A stretch of 64,000 nt of DNA from DATFKA01 sp042095835 (GTDB lineage Bacteria; Bacteroidota; Bacteroidia; Chitinophagales; Saprospiraceae), in the NCBI GenBank assembly GCA_042095835.1, contig JBELML010000013.1, positions 17,241-81,240 of the forward strand. The letters run 5' to 3'. The translations under genes and the position numbers were made by a program. How positions within the stretch are numbered: the stretch's first letter is position 1; every line of letters starts with the position of its first letter. The notes under the pieces are model-generated. The model made no database searches, had not been told where the DNA came from, and was given only the letters and a program-made list of their open reading frames with translations. This document shows positions 7,823-16,922 of this stretch, in pieces.

Positions 7823-8932
7823 ATGAACTTCAATCTGTCCATAAAAACGCGTAGTCAAATCCAAAAGATTTTTTGGATAACCGTGGCATGGACGATTGTG
7901 TCTGTTTTAGAATTTGGTATTGGCTACGCTACTGTACTACAGCTGAATGAGCAATTTAATGTTCCTTTTCCCAACGAACTCAATCCTTATATTTTACTGC
8001 GTGGAAATATCTTGACTGGTATTGTTGCAGGTATCATTGGAGGAAGTGGCATTACCTTACTCTGGGAAGAATGGCTGCGAAACAAAACGTATGGACAGGC
8101 ACTATTGGGTATCTTTTTATCCTACGTGCTCATCTTTATCATCATTACGCTTTTCCGGGTTTTCTATTTTACGAATCAATTCGATTTTGACTTTATTGGC
8201 CTTAGAGCCATGAGCCCGTGGGAGCGTACCTGGTACTTTATGACCAATATCCCTAACTGGATCAACTTTGTATTTTGGCTACTCGTCGTATTGGGCACCT
8301 TGATTCTGCTTCAAGTCAACGACAAGTATGGAACTGGTGTATTCAGGGCTTTTCTAATGGGTAAATATTTTCGCCCAAAGGGAGAGGAGCGTATTTTTAT
8401 GTTTTTGGATTTAAGATCTTCTACAACCATTGCCGAACGTTTGGGAGAGGATAAATACTTCAATTTTCTCAACGATGTATTCAAGCACGCTACTACCGGA
8501 ATTCTCCATAATCAAGGGGAGATTTACCAATACGTAGGAGATGAAATCGTGATCAGCTGGTCAATGGAGAAAGGTATTAAGAATGGGCATTGCATCCAGT
8601 GCTTTTTTGATGTGCAAATTGCTCTACGGCAAAAGTGGGATTATTACCAAAAGAAATATGGCGTACAACCAGAGTTTAAAGCTGGCCTACATAGTGGTCA
8701 TGTGATGGCTGGTGAAATCGGCGTAGTAAAAAGGGATATTGTCTTTTCAGGCGATGTTTTGAATACCTCGGCTCGTATCCAAGCCAGATGTAATGAAATG
8801 GGCGTCAATCTTCTACTTTCCGAACATTTACTTAATCAATTGGTCCTTCCTCCTAATACCTTCAACCCCAAACGTATTGGAGAAATCTTACTGAGAGGCA
8901 AACAACAGAAAGTGGTTTTATTTACCCTATAG
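7823..8932 (+). CDS. Membrane-bound class III adenylate/guanylate cyclase
   Basis: 369 residues. Four or so hydrophobic segments (about 17-40, 60-82, 95-115, 147-165) form an N-terminal membrane domain; residues 190-369 are a class III cyclase catalytic domain. The two metal-binding aspartates are Asp196 ('FMFLDLRSS') and Asp240 ('YVGDEIVISW'), and the transition-state Asn314 and Arg318 are in 'GDVLNTSARI'. The positions that usually read the purine in adenylate cyclases (Lys and Asp) appear to be Gln236 and Val307, so whether it makes cAMP or something else is open. The domain would act as a homodimer in the cytosol. It is divergent from the pyruvate kinase-like gene across 190 bp. Confidence 0.88.
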   Translation: MNFNLSIKTRSQIQKIFWITVAWTIVSVLEFGIGYATVLQLNEQFNVPFPNELNPYILLRGNILTGIVAGIIGGSGITLLWEEWLRNKTYGQALLGIFLSYVLIFIIITLFRVFYFTNQFDFDFIGLRAMSPWERTWYFMTNIPNWINFVFWLLVVLGTLILLQVNDKYGTGVFRAFLMGKYFRPKGEERIFMFLDLRSSTTIAERLGEDKYFNFLNDVFKHATTGILHNQGEIYQYVGDEIVISWSMEKGIKNGHCIQCFFDVQIALRQKWDYYQKKYGVQPEFKAGLHSGHVMAGEIGVVKRDIVFSGDVLNTSARIQARCNEMGVNLLLSEHLLNQLVLPPNTFNPKRIGEILLRGKQQKVVLFTL

Positions 8933-8995
8933 ATTCCATTGGAATTCAATTATCTTCCTTATCTTTTGTGGAATAAGCAACTCAACTGTATCTCT

Positions 8996-10630
8996 ATGAA
9001 ATACCTTCCTGCCTTAATTCTAATTTGTTTCTTCTTTACTGGATGTAACCCAGGTCTTCCTGCTGAAGAAGAAGCCCAAAGCCTTCCTAAACAGCCTAAT
9101 ATTCTCTTTATCATGTCTGATGATCACGCCTACCAGGCCATTAGTGCCTACGATGATCGGCTGCTACAGACACCTCAAATTGACCGTTTGGCTAAAGAAG
9201 GTATCCTTTTCACCAACGCTTGTGTCACCAACTCGATATGCGCACCTTCTAGAGCTGTTATTCTCACTGGAAAACATAGCCATATCAATGGTAAAATCGA
9301 TAATCGATTCCCATTTGATACGACTAATATTACCTTCCCACAATTATTCCAGGACGCTGGCTACCAGACTGCGATGTACGGAAAGCTTCACTTTGGAAAC
9401 AACCCCAAAGGCGTCGACGATTTTATGATCCTACCTGGACAGGGGAATTATATCAACCCAAAATTCAACACACCTGATGGAGACACTCTTATAACGGGCT
9501 ATACCACTGATGTGATCACCGACCTGACTTTGGGCTGGTTGCAAGAAAAGCGCGACCCAAACAAGCCCTTTATGCTCGCTTATTTACACAAAGCGCCCCA
9601 CCGTCCCTGGTGGCCACGACCTGATAAATTCAAGGAGTTTACTCAAAAAACTTTCCCAGAGCCGAGTAACCTTTTCGATGATTACACCAATCGAGGTACA
9701 GCAGCTAAAACTGCAGAAATGAACCTACTCAACCACATGATGTATAGCCACGACAGTAAAATCCGCCCTGAACTTAGAGACAAGATGGCGGATGCTGCTA
9801 GCCCACGTGTACGAGAGTATCCTAATAGTTTTTATGGGCCCTATGGTCGAGCGAATGAGGAGCAAAAAGCCCAATATGAACCCATCCTTGACTCCATCAA
9901 TAACTTCTTTGAAGCCAACTGGCCCAAAATGACCGATGAAGAAAAAATGCGTTGGAAGTACCAACGCTATATGCAAGATTATTTGGCTTGCATCTCTTCG
10001 GTTGATGATAATGTAGGCCGTGTTTTAGATTATCTTGATGAATCTGGTTTGGCGGAGAATACGATTGTCGTCTATACCTCTGATCAGGGCTTTTACCTCG
10101 GAGAGCACGGTTGGTTTGACAAACGATTTATCTATGACGAGTCTTTCAAAACACCATTATTGGTCCGTTGGCCAGGTGTTATTGCCCCTGGTTCTGTCAA
10201 TACCGAAATGGTACAAAACCTCGATTTTGCACCGACTTTCTTAGCCGCAGCGGGCATTTCGGTTCCTGAAGATATGCAAGGCGAAAGTCTACTCCCTCTA
10301 CTGTCAGGTAAGACGGAGCAATGGGAACGAGACGCCGTTTATTATCACTACTACGAGTATCCTGCCGTCCATCAAGTGAAGCGCCATTATGGAATTGTCA
10401 CAGAAGAATACAAGTTGGCCCACTTCTACTATGATGTCGATGAATGGGAACTCTACGACCGTAAAAAAGACCCTCAAGAAATGAATAGTGTGTATGATGA
10501 TCCGGCCTACGCAGACATTGTCGATCAACTCAAAAAACAACTAGCCGAGCTACGTGTACAATATAAAGATTCCGAAGAGTTGGATCAGTTTTATATTGAT
10601 AAATACAAGGAGAGAGGAATTATTAAATAG
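8996..10630 (+). CDS. Sulfatase (formylglycine-dependent, S1 family) lipoprotein
   Basis: 544 residues when started at the ATG at 8996, which yields a lipoprotein signal (MKYLPALILICFFFTGC, lipobox Cys17); a TTG 57 bp upstream is less convincing. The sulfatase fold is clear: 'PNILFIMSDDHAYQAI' with metal-binding Asp42/Asp43, the CxPSR maturation motif with Cys82 ('SICAPSRAVILTGK'), 'TAMYGKLHFG', 'VYTSDQGFYLGEHGW' and a C-terminal 'ELYDRKKDPQEMNSVYDDP' (DUF4976-like). Cys82 must be converted to formylglycine by a maturase that is not in this window. Likely substrates are sulfated polysaccharides such as algal glycans. The following DUF4874/DUF4832 protein may belong to the same degradation function. 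Confidence 0.92.
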   Translation: MKYLPALILICFFFTGCNPGLPAEEEAQSLPKQPNILFIMSDDHAYQAISAYDDRLLQTPQIDRLAKEGILFTNACVTNSICAPSRAVILTGKHSHINGKIDNRFPFDTTNITFPQLFQDAGYQTAMYGKLHFGNNPKGVDDFMILPGQGNYINPKFNTPDGDTLITGYTTDVITDLTLGWLQEKRDPNKPFMLAYLHKAPHRPWWPRPDKFKEFTQKTFPEPSNLFDDYTNRGTAAKTAEMNLLNHMMYSHDSKIRPELRDKMADAASPRVREYPNSFYGPYGRANEEQKAQYEPILDSINNFFEANWPKMTDEEKMRWKYQRYMQDYLACISSVDDNVGRVLDYLDESGLAENTIVVYTSDQGFYLGEHGWFDKRFIYDESFKTPLLVRWPGVIAPGSVNTEMVQNLDFAPTFLAAAGISVPEDMQGESLLPLLSGKTEQWERDAVYYHYYEYPAVHQVKRHYGIVTEEYKLAHFYYDVDEWELYDRKKDPQEMNSVYDDPAYADIVDQLKKQLAELRVQYKDSEELDQFYIDKYKERGIIK

Positions 10631-10696
10631 GGTGACTTCCTCGTAAGAGTACTTATGAGATTCTGGTAAAGCTATGTTTAACTAAATACCCATTTC

Positions 10697-12865
10697 ATGA
10701 GAAGAAATGTAATGTTTTGTATGTTCTGCTTAATAGCGCTAAGCTTAAGCGCTCAGACCAATATTAGCTATACAGCTACCAAACAAATCATAGCTAATCC
10801 AGAAAGGGGTTTACAAAAGTATTCCATTACAGCTAGTAATTACTCAACTACTATCGGGGCCAACAACCTTTCGGTAGCTACGCTGAACAGTTGGAGGAAT
10901 AGTGCTGACAAAGTAAGTGTCGTTTTTCGGTATTTTCTGCTAGAGGATTTTTTGAATACTGATATCAACGCTACTTATTTAGCCAATATGCAAGGTGATT
11001 TTGATAATATTCGCAACGCAGGGTTTAAAGTGATCGTACGGTTCTCCTATTCCGACCAACAAGGAAGTGGTTCACAACAAGCGACCAAAGCACAAATTCT
11101 AAGGCATATCACCCAATTGACTCCGCTTTTAAATACCAATCAGGATGTCATCTTTTCTCACCAAGCAGGTTTTATCGGCACCTGGGGAGAGTGGTACTAT
11201 ACCAACTCCGATGAGTTTGGCACAGCAGGTATTATTTCTAATACGCAATGGACAAATCGAAAGGAGATATTGGATGCCATGCTTGCGGCCACGCCGGTTG
11301 GAATTTCTCTTCAAGTAAGATATGCTGGAATTAAGACTAGACTATATGGCTCTTCCCAACTCAATCCGCAGACCGCCTACCAAAACACAGCCAATGCCAG
11401 AATTGGTTTTTACAACGATGCTTTTTTAAATAACTGGGGAGACCAAGGCACCTATTCGGTCAATAGTGAATGCCAAGATCCTGTAGGCAATTCGGCGTAT
11501 AACTTTATAACCAATGAGACCCAATATTTACCTATGACGGGAGAAACCAATGGGCTGAATCCTTGTAATAATGGCTTTAGAACCACAGGAGATAATGCAG
11601 TCTACGAAATGGCCCTAAGCAATTGGACTACTTTAAACAGAGATTATCATCCCGATTTTTGGAGTCAAATCATTGCCTCCAATCACTATGATGAAATCTT
11701 ACAAAAGCTAGGATACCGATTTGTACTACATACTTCTACAGTTACAGTCAATGGATTAGATTTCGATTTGGTCTTGAATATAAGAAATGAAGGTTTCGCA
11801 AGAATCTTTAAAGAAAGAGATGTGTATCTGCTTATGAAGAATACACAGGATAATAGCATCTCTACCCATTTACTAGATACGGATATAAGAACTTGGGAAA
11901 ATTCTTTATCCATTAGTCAAAATATTAGCCCTGACCTGGAGGGTACATTTCAATTATATCTCTGGATGCCTGACAAAGAGGCTACTTTGGCGAATGATCC
12001 TGATTATAGTATTCGCTTGGCAAACGAAAACACCTGGGAGGCTTCAACAGGATATAATGATTTATTGCAAACGATAAGTTTAAGTTGTTCTCCAACTACC
12101 GCCACTGATACGCATACCGAGTGTCAAGCTTTCACCTGGATAGATGGCAACACTTACACCCAAAGCAATAATACCGCTACTTTCAACTTGACAGGAGCTA
12201 ACGGCTGCGACTCTATCGTGACACTTGATCTCACCCTGCTAAACCCAACTACCACCACCGATACACGTACCGAATGTCAAGCTTTCACCTGGATAGATGG
12301 CAATACTTACACACAAAGCAATAATACCGCTACTTTCACTTTGACGGGAGCTAATGGCTGCGACTCTATCGTGACGCTTGATCTCACAATGAATGACGTG
12401 TCAGATGTTTCGACAATGGTATCTGATTCAACAATTACAGCAAATACCATTAATGCTTCCTATCAATGGTTAGATTGTGCGGATGGCTTTAGTGTAATCA
12501 ATGGTGCAAGTGGCCGAACTTTTAGACCTTCTTCCAATGGCGACTATGCTGTTGAGATCATTGAAAATGGTTGTCGAGATACTTCTGCTTGTGTATCCAT
12601 TGTTGTGACCGATCTTATTGAATCCACTGCGGAAGGCTTCATTCAGATTTTTCCAAACCCTACTAGAGATCAAATTTTTATAAAAAACCCAAAAGGGATT
12701 CGAGGTATTGTAGAAATCTTTGATGCTTCTGGAAAAGTATTTATCAAGGCACTCTTTATTGATTCTCTCAGTACCTTTCGGATAGACCAACTAGATCAAG
12801 GTGTGTTTTTCGTAAGGATTACTTCAGGTAGACAATCTATAAGTCAAAAAATCATCAAATTATAA
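10697..12865 (+). CDS. Secreted DUF4874/DUF4832 protein with tandem repeats and T9SS sorting domain
   Basis: 722 residues with a signal peptide ending at about residue 19 (SLSAQ). The N-terminal part begins with 'IIANPERGLQKYS' and contains 'FSHQAGFIGTWGEWYY', hallmarks of DUF4874 followed by DUF4832, a TIM-barrel-like pair thought to act on carbohydrates. Two near-identical 48-residue repeats follow (about 470-568), each with 'TECQAFTWIDGNTYTQSNN' and 'GANGCDSIVTLDLT'. The last 75 residues are a type A T9SS sorting domain ('IQIFPNPTRDQIFI' ... 'FFVRITSGRQSISQKIIKL'), so the protein is exported across the outer membrane and anchored or released. It sits 66 bp after the sulfatase gene. Confidence 0.88.
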   Translation: MRRNVMFCMFCLIALSLSAQTNISYTATKQIIANPERGLQKYSITASNYSTTIGANNLSVATLNSWRNSADKVSVVFRYFLLEDFLNTDINATYLANMQGDFDNIRNAGFKVIVRFSYSDQQGSGSQQATKAQILRHITQLTPLLNTNQDVIFSHQAGFIGTWGEWYYTNSDEFGTAGIISNTQWTNRKEILDAMLAATPVGISLQVRYAGIKTRLYGSSQLNPQTAYQNTANARIGFYNDAFLNNWGDQGTYSVNSECQDPVGNSAYNFITNETQYLPMTGETNGLNPCNNGFRTTGDNAVYEMALSNWTTLNRDYHPDFWSQIIASNHYDEILQKLGYRFVLHTSTVTVNGLDFDLVLNIRNEGFARIFKERDVYLLMKNTQDNSISTHLLDTDIRTWENSLSISQNISPDLEGTFQLYLWMPDKEATLANDPDYSIRLANENTWEASTGYNDLLQTISLSCSPTTATDTHTECQAFTWIDGNTYTQSNNTATFNLTGANGCDSIVTLDLTLLNPTTTTDTRTECQAFTWIDGNTYTQSNNTATFTLTGANGCDSIVTLDLTMNDVSDVSTMVSDSTITANTINASYQWLDCADGFSVINGASGRTFRPSSNGDYAVEIIENGCRDTSACVSIVVTDLIESTAEGFIQIFPNPTRDQIFIKNPKGIRGIVEIFDASGKVFIKALFIDSLSTFRIDQLDQGVFFVRITSGRQSISQKIIKL

Positions 12866-12870
12866 ATCGT

Positions 12871-13458
12871 ATGGCCATCGAAATCACCGAAGTTTTCTAT
12901 CCTAAAGAACGAGCAGAATGGCGTACTTGGCTAGAAGAGTACCATGACAAAAAGACCGAAATATGGCTACGCCGCTTCAAAAAAGCGACGGGCAAACCTT
13001 CGATCTCTTACGACGATTTGGTAGAAGAGTGTCTATGCTTTGGTTGGATTGACGGTGTTGTAAAAAGGTTGGATGAGGAGTCGAATGTGCAACGCATCAC
13101 ACCGCGCCGTAAGAAGAAAAGTTTCCTCTCAGAACTCAATCGCCAACGCGTCTGGAAATTACAGCACCTTGGTCTAATCCAAGAAGGTGCGCTTTCTGCA
13201 ATTGCCGATCAGGTAGGTACCCCTAAAGATCCCTTTGAGATACCTGATTGGATTGCCGAGCAACTCCAAGAAGACCCTGAGGTTTGGGAAAACTTCCAGG
13301 GCTTCGATCATTTTTATAAAAGACTCAAGGTAGGTTGGGTACTCGAGTGTGGGCCCCGTCGACCAGAAGAATCCCAGAAACGCCTCAATTACCTGATTAA
13401 AAATTCCAAGAAAGGGAAACGCTATGGGACGATTCCCTTGGATGGGATCGCGCTCTAA
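12871..13458 (+). CDS. YdeI/OmpD-associated family protein
   Basis: 195 residues. 'EWRTWLEEYHDKKTEIWLRRFKKATGKPSISYDDLVEECLCFGWIDG' as a pattern (Trp-rich start, then the ECLCFGWIDG box at about 48-57), 'ITPRRKKKSFLSELN' and the C-terminal 'KRLNYLIKNSKKGKRYG' are characteristic of the YdeI/OmdA family, linked in some bacteria to envelope stress and bacteriocin resistance; the biochemical role is not established. It starts only 5 bp after the stop of the preceding T9SS protein gene and so may be co-transcribed with it. Confidence 0.85.
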   Translation: MAIEITEVFYPKERAEWRTWLEEYHDKKTEIWLRRFKKATGKPSISYDDLVEECLCFGWIDGVVKRLDEESNVQRITPRRKKKSFLSELNRQRVWKLQHLGLIQEGALSAIADQVGTPKDPFEIPDWIAEQLQEDPEVWENFQGFDHFYKRLKVGWVLECGPRRPEESQKRLNYLIKNSKKGKRYGTIPLDGIAL

Positions 13459-13540
13459 GTCTATCTTGTCCTTTTTCTTAAGCAAGTAATATTGAAACTC
13501 AAAAGCAAATTGAGAACGACCATCTTCTCCAATTCAAGAC

Positions 13541-13753
13541 CTAGTTATTGATTTTCTTCTGCATCATATACCCAGCTTCTACTGCTTTGGGGCTTTCAGA
13601 ATAAAACAAGGCATCTGATTCGAGTCCTTGCCGATCGATTTCGTTAGCAATTTTTTGTAATGGAGGTGTCGCTGCTCTAATTCTTCCAACTAGGAAAATA
13701 AAGACAAAAATGGCTGCAATACCAAGCAGCAGTTGTGTGACCTTTTTTACCAT
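13541..13753 (-). CDS. Small single-span membrane protein, unknown function
   Basis: 70 residues from the ATG at 13753, chosen because it lies 4 bp after the stop codon of the YeiH-type transporter gene; a longer version would overlap that gene. One hydrophobic helix (about residues 5-23, VTQLLLGIAAIFVFIFLVG) is followed by a charged tail ending 'MMQKKINN'. No family is recognised. The tight spacing points to an accessory of the transporter. Confidence 0.55.
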   Translation of the reverse strand: MVKKVTQLLLGIAAIFVFIFLVGRIRAATPPLQKIANEIDRQGLESDALFYSESPKAVEAGYMMQKKINN

Positions 13754-13757
13754 TATG

Positions 13758-15449
13758 CTATATTTTTGCCAATACCCCATCAAAAACAACGTAGAACATC
13801 AAGTAAGCCATCGCCAAAGTAAGGCATAAGTTGAAGGTTTGTCCAATGAGGTATAAAAGCAGCGGTTTACCACCTTGAAGTTGGTCTTTCAGTTCTTTAA
13901 AATTCGTCGATAAACCAATCGATACAAAGGCTAAGCAAAAGAACCAGCCCCGCAGATTTTTAGTAAATCCACCAATCACTCCTTGCTCGATCACTGAGTA
14001 AGCCGCTTGGTCACTAATAGAGGAATAGATAAGCGAAAATAAAATAGAGGCTCCTAAAAAGCCAATGATGAACTTGGGAAAGCGTCTCCAAATTTCTCCT
14101 GCACCAATCTTAGTATTTCCATCATTGTTCACTTTAGTGGTGAAGTATACCGCCACACCAAAGGCGATCACGCCAATCAGTATATTTTGGATCATTTTGA
14201 TTGTTGCTGCCACACTCAAGGCTTTATCACCTAAAAAGGCGCCCGCAGCTACTACTGCACCAGTGGCATCAATGGTACCGCCCATCCAAGCACCACCTAA
14301 TATTTCTGGAATCCCTACCCAATTGATAAAGGTAGGCATGACGACCATCATTACCGAGGTGAAGACCATAGATAAACCCACCGCTAGCGTCAGCTCTTCC
14401 TTACTTGCATTACTTGCTGCGGCCGTAGCTACTGCTGCCGAAACACCACAAACGGACATATCAGCAGATATCACCATATTGAGGCTTTTCGATTTTATCT
14501 TCAAAACTTTCTGACCAAACCAATAAGTACTCACTAAAACTATGGGCGTGACAACCCAAGCTACAAATATGCCCGGTAGACCAATAGCCAAAACTTTACT
14601 CAATAAGATCTCAGCACCTAGTAAAACCAAGCCTATTTTGATGTAATACTCCGTAGCTAATGCTGGTTTTACCCACTCTGGTACGCCCACCGTATTACTG
14701 ATCAACAGCCCAAAAATGATGGCCCAGATCGCATAGCCGAGTCCAACTGCCTTTAGGTCTGCTTGACCTGCAATGAAATAAGCCAAAACGCCCATACCAA
14801 ATACCAAAGCAAAACCAGGAAGAAACTTAGCAAAAGGAATGCCCGCAATAGCTTTAGCTCCACCTAAGAGCAAAGCGAAGAAGGCAAATAAGATCAATAG
14901 GTATCCAAGTTTATTACCGGCTTTAAGTCCTAATTTTTTCTTGAGTGATTGACTTTTTTCTACACTCGTTCGCCAATTGTCGATGGCTGTGACCGCTATA
15001 TCATTAGCTCCATCATCTTGAAAATTAGCCAGTGCCGCCAATGATTGAGAACTGAAAGCGATTTTTTTGAGTTGCGCCTCTTTCTCTAAAGCCTCCTCAT
15101 AGTCTGCTTGATATTTGACTTGATTCGCCTCGGCCTTACTAGCAGAAGTAATAAAAGAAGTGGCTGGATTGCTTGACCAACCGCCTGGTTTACCCGTAAA
15201 TTTCTTGATGAGTTTACCAATTGATGTACTCGATCCTTTGATGGCCAAATGCTGATCAGAAGCCTCATACCACTCTATTGTTTTGAAAGGAGCTTTGGCA
15301 TTCTCAGCTTCCATGACGGAGGTCCAATCGCTCGAAGCAACTTGTGCAGGTTGGTTAGATAAATAGATGCCTAATCCTAATAATAGTAAAAAGCCTCCAA
15401 TCCAGATGGCCCAATAATCATCGTGGGTAAAGTATATTTTCTTGCTCAT
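13758..15449 (-). CDS. YeiH/UPF0324-family putative sulfate exporter with extended N-terminus
   Basis: 563 residues. The C-terminal 370 residues carry about ten membrane helices and family-typical stretches: 'LGYAIWAIIFGLLISNTVGVPEW', 'IKIGLVLLGAEILLS', 'MVISADMSVCGVSAAVATA', 'GGAWMGGTIDATGAVVAAGAF'. Typical UPF0324 proteins are about 340 residues; here an extra N-terminal helix (15-33) and a soluble, probably extracytoplasmic, domain (about 35-185) precede the transporter. A substrate has not been proven for most family members. A small membrane protein gene follows 4 bp downstream. The region upstream (15450-15658) holds only a terminator and an SDR gene stub. Confidence 0.85.
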   Translation of the reverse strand: MSKKIYFTHDDYWAIWIGGFLLLLGLGIYLSNQPAQVASSDWTSVMEAENAKAPFKTIEWYEASDQHLAIKGSSTSIGKLIKKFTGKPGGWSSNPATSFITSASKAEANQVKYQADYEEALEKEAQLKKIAFSSQSLAALANFQDDGANDIAVTAIDNWRTSVEKSQSLKKKLGLKAGNKLGYLLILFAFFALLLGGAKAIAGIPFAKFLPGFALVFGMGVLAYFIAGQADLKAVGLGYAIWAIIFGLLISNTVGVPEWVKPALATEYYIKIGLVLLGAEILLSKVLAIGLPGIFVAWVVTPIVLVSTYWFGQKVLKIKSKSLNMVISADMSVCGVSAAVATAAASNASKEELTLAVGLSMVFTSVMMVVMPTFINWVGIPEILGGAWMGGTIDATGAVVAAGAFLGDKALSVAATIKMIQNILIGVIAFGVAVYFTTKVNNDGNTKIGAGEIWRRFPKFIIGFLGASILFSLIYSSISDQAAYSVIEQGVIGGFTKNLRGWFFCLAFVSIGLSTNFKELKDQLQGGKPLLLYLIGQTFNLCLTLAMAYLMFYVVFDGVLAKI

Positions 15450-15480
15450 TGTGTTCCTTATTGACGGACAATATTAAACA

Positions 15481-15513
15481 AGTGATCGAGATTACTTGGT
15501 AACCTCGATCACT
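15481..15513 (-). terminator. Hairpin after the SDR gene stub
   Basis: Perfect 10-base arms, 15481-15490 (AGTGATCGAG) and 15504-15513, with a loop that can pair further. Read on the minus strand it follows the stop codon of the SDR stub by about 30 bp and is followed by a T-biased stretch, so it looks like the original terminator of that lost gene. Confidence 0.5.
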
Positions 15514-15543
15514 TTCTTTAAAACACTAATCTAAGAAATCCTT

Positions 15544-15618
15544 TTACAAAAACATACCTCCTGATGCTTCTATACGCTGACCATTCACCCATTTAGCAGC
15601 GTCTGATATAATAAAAAG
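15544..15618 (-). pseudogene. C-terminal stub of a short-chain dehydrogenase/reductase (SDR) gene
   Basis: The minus-strand frame ending at the TAA at 15544-15546 reads LFIISDAAKWVNGQRIEASG followed by GMFL. This is the standard SDR C-terminus (SDxAxWVxGQxIxxxGGM), which closes the NAD(P)-binding fold. Directly upstream in frame is a TGA (15619-15621), and no further SDR sequence is seen, so about 220-230 residues of the enzyme are missing. It is a deletion remnant next to the start of the beta-lactamase-fold gene and retains its own terminator. Confidence 0.8.
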
Positions 15619-15688
15619 TCATTACTGTCCTTTCTACTTACAACCATTATTTTTTAATTTGGATCGTATTAATCAAAATTTTACCTCC

Positions 15689-16918
15689 ATGCCACAAGCC
15701 AAATCTATTTTTTTATATCTTTTCTTATTTATTCTTCCCACTTCGATTGTATCCGCTCAAAAGCTTCAAACCGAAGCAGCAGGGATGTCCACAGAGCGCT
15801 TACAACGCTATTCTGATTATCTACAAAAACATGTAGACGAGGGAGACATCGCAGGAGCAGTGAGCCTAGTTATGCGAAAAGGCAAATTGGCCCACGCTCA
15901 AACTTATGGTACAAGCGACATATCAGAAAAGACGCCCATGCAAATGGATCAAATCTTCTTCATCCAATCTATGACCAAGCCCATCATCAGTACGGCCATC
16001 ATGATGTTATACGAAGAGGGACATTTCATGCTCAATGATCGGGTTGATCGATACTTACCTCAATTCAAAGATATGAAAGTGGCCCTTGATCCAGATGCAG
16101 GTAAAGATGGCGAAACGGAGGAGCTAAAATCCCCCATACGCATTTCTCATCTACTGACCCACACTTCTGGTCTATCGCACGGTTTAGGGAGGACTACATT
16201 AGATCAAGATTATCTCAGAACTTTATATTTTATGCCCCACAAGTCTATTGAGGATCGCATCAATGCGATGACCAAGCTGCCGCTTTATGGGCAACCTGGT
16301 GAGCAGTGGTATTACAGCGCCTCCCCAGATGTACTATCTCTATTGATAGAGCACTTCTCTGGAATGACTACGGCCGAGTTCCTACAGAAAAGACTTTTTG
16401 ATCCTTTAGAGATGAAGGACACTGGCTATAATATACCAAAGGAAGCGCAAGATAGGATGGCGATGCTCCATACCAAGAATAAAGAGGGTGAACTCATCCT
16501 TAGTCCGCGTCAAACACCGATGGAAGGTAATCTTGTTTTTGCAGGTGCCAATGGACTGTTTTCCACAGCTGGCGATTATATGAAGTTTTGCCAGATGATC
16601 ATGAATGGTGGCCAAGCCAAAGGTGTTCAGTTTCTCAGCCCTAAAACCATAGAACTGATGTCTAAAAACCATGTAGGAGATTTATACCAAGCTCCTGGTG
16701 CTGGCTTTGGTTTAGGATTTGCAGTAGTTGAAAATATTGGTGAATACGGGATGGCTACCAGCGTTGGTCATCTCTCCTGGAGTGGGGCGTATTGTACCTA
16801 CTTTTTCATTGATCCCGAAGAAGAATTGGTCTCTATCCTGATGACACAAACAGCTCCGTATTCTGGCTTCTGGGGCAGTAAGATGAATCAGTTTATATAC
16901 CAAGCGATTATCGATTAA
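15689..16918 (+). CDS. Beta-lactamase-fold serine hydrolase (class C / EstB-like), exported
   Basis: 409 residues from the ATG at 15689, which gives a signal peptide (MPQAKSIFLYLFLFILPTSI ending in VSAQ); an in-frame TTG 30 bp upstream is less likely. The catalytic SxxK is Ser94-Met-Thr-Lys97 ('FIQSMTKPII'), the tyrosine motif is 'WYYSASPDV', and the third motif is 'GHLSWSG' in place of KTG, as common in esterase/peptidase members. 'LLTHTSGLS' is the usual loop before the tyrosine motif. Members hydrolyse esters, D-amino-peptides or beta-lactams; the substrate cannot be told. Its promoter region overlaps the debris of a deleted SDR gene. Confidence 0.88.
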   Translation: MPQAKSIFLYLFLFILPTSIVSAQKLQTEAAGMSTERLQRYSDYLQKHVDEGDIAGAVSLVMRKGKLAHAQTYGTSDISEKTPMQMDQIFFIQSMTKPIISTAIMMLYEEGHFMLNDRVDRYLPQFKDMKVALDPDAGKDGETEELKSPIRISHLLTHTSGLSHGLGRTTLDQDYLRTLYFMPHKSIEDRINAMTKLPLYGQPGEQWYYSASPDVLSLLIEHFSGMTTAEFLQKRLFDPLEMKDTGYNIPKEAQDRMAMLHTKNKEGELILSPRQTPMEGNLVFAGANGLFSTAGDYMKFCQMIMNGGQAKGVQFLSPKTIELMSKNHVGDLYQAPGAGFGLGFAVVENIGEYGMATSVGHLSWSGAYCTYFFIDPEEELVSILMTQTAPYSGFWGSKMNQFIYQAIID

Positions 16919-16922
16919 AATC

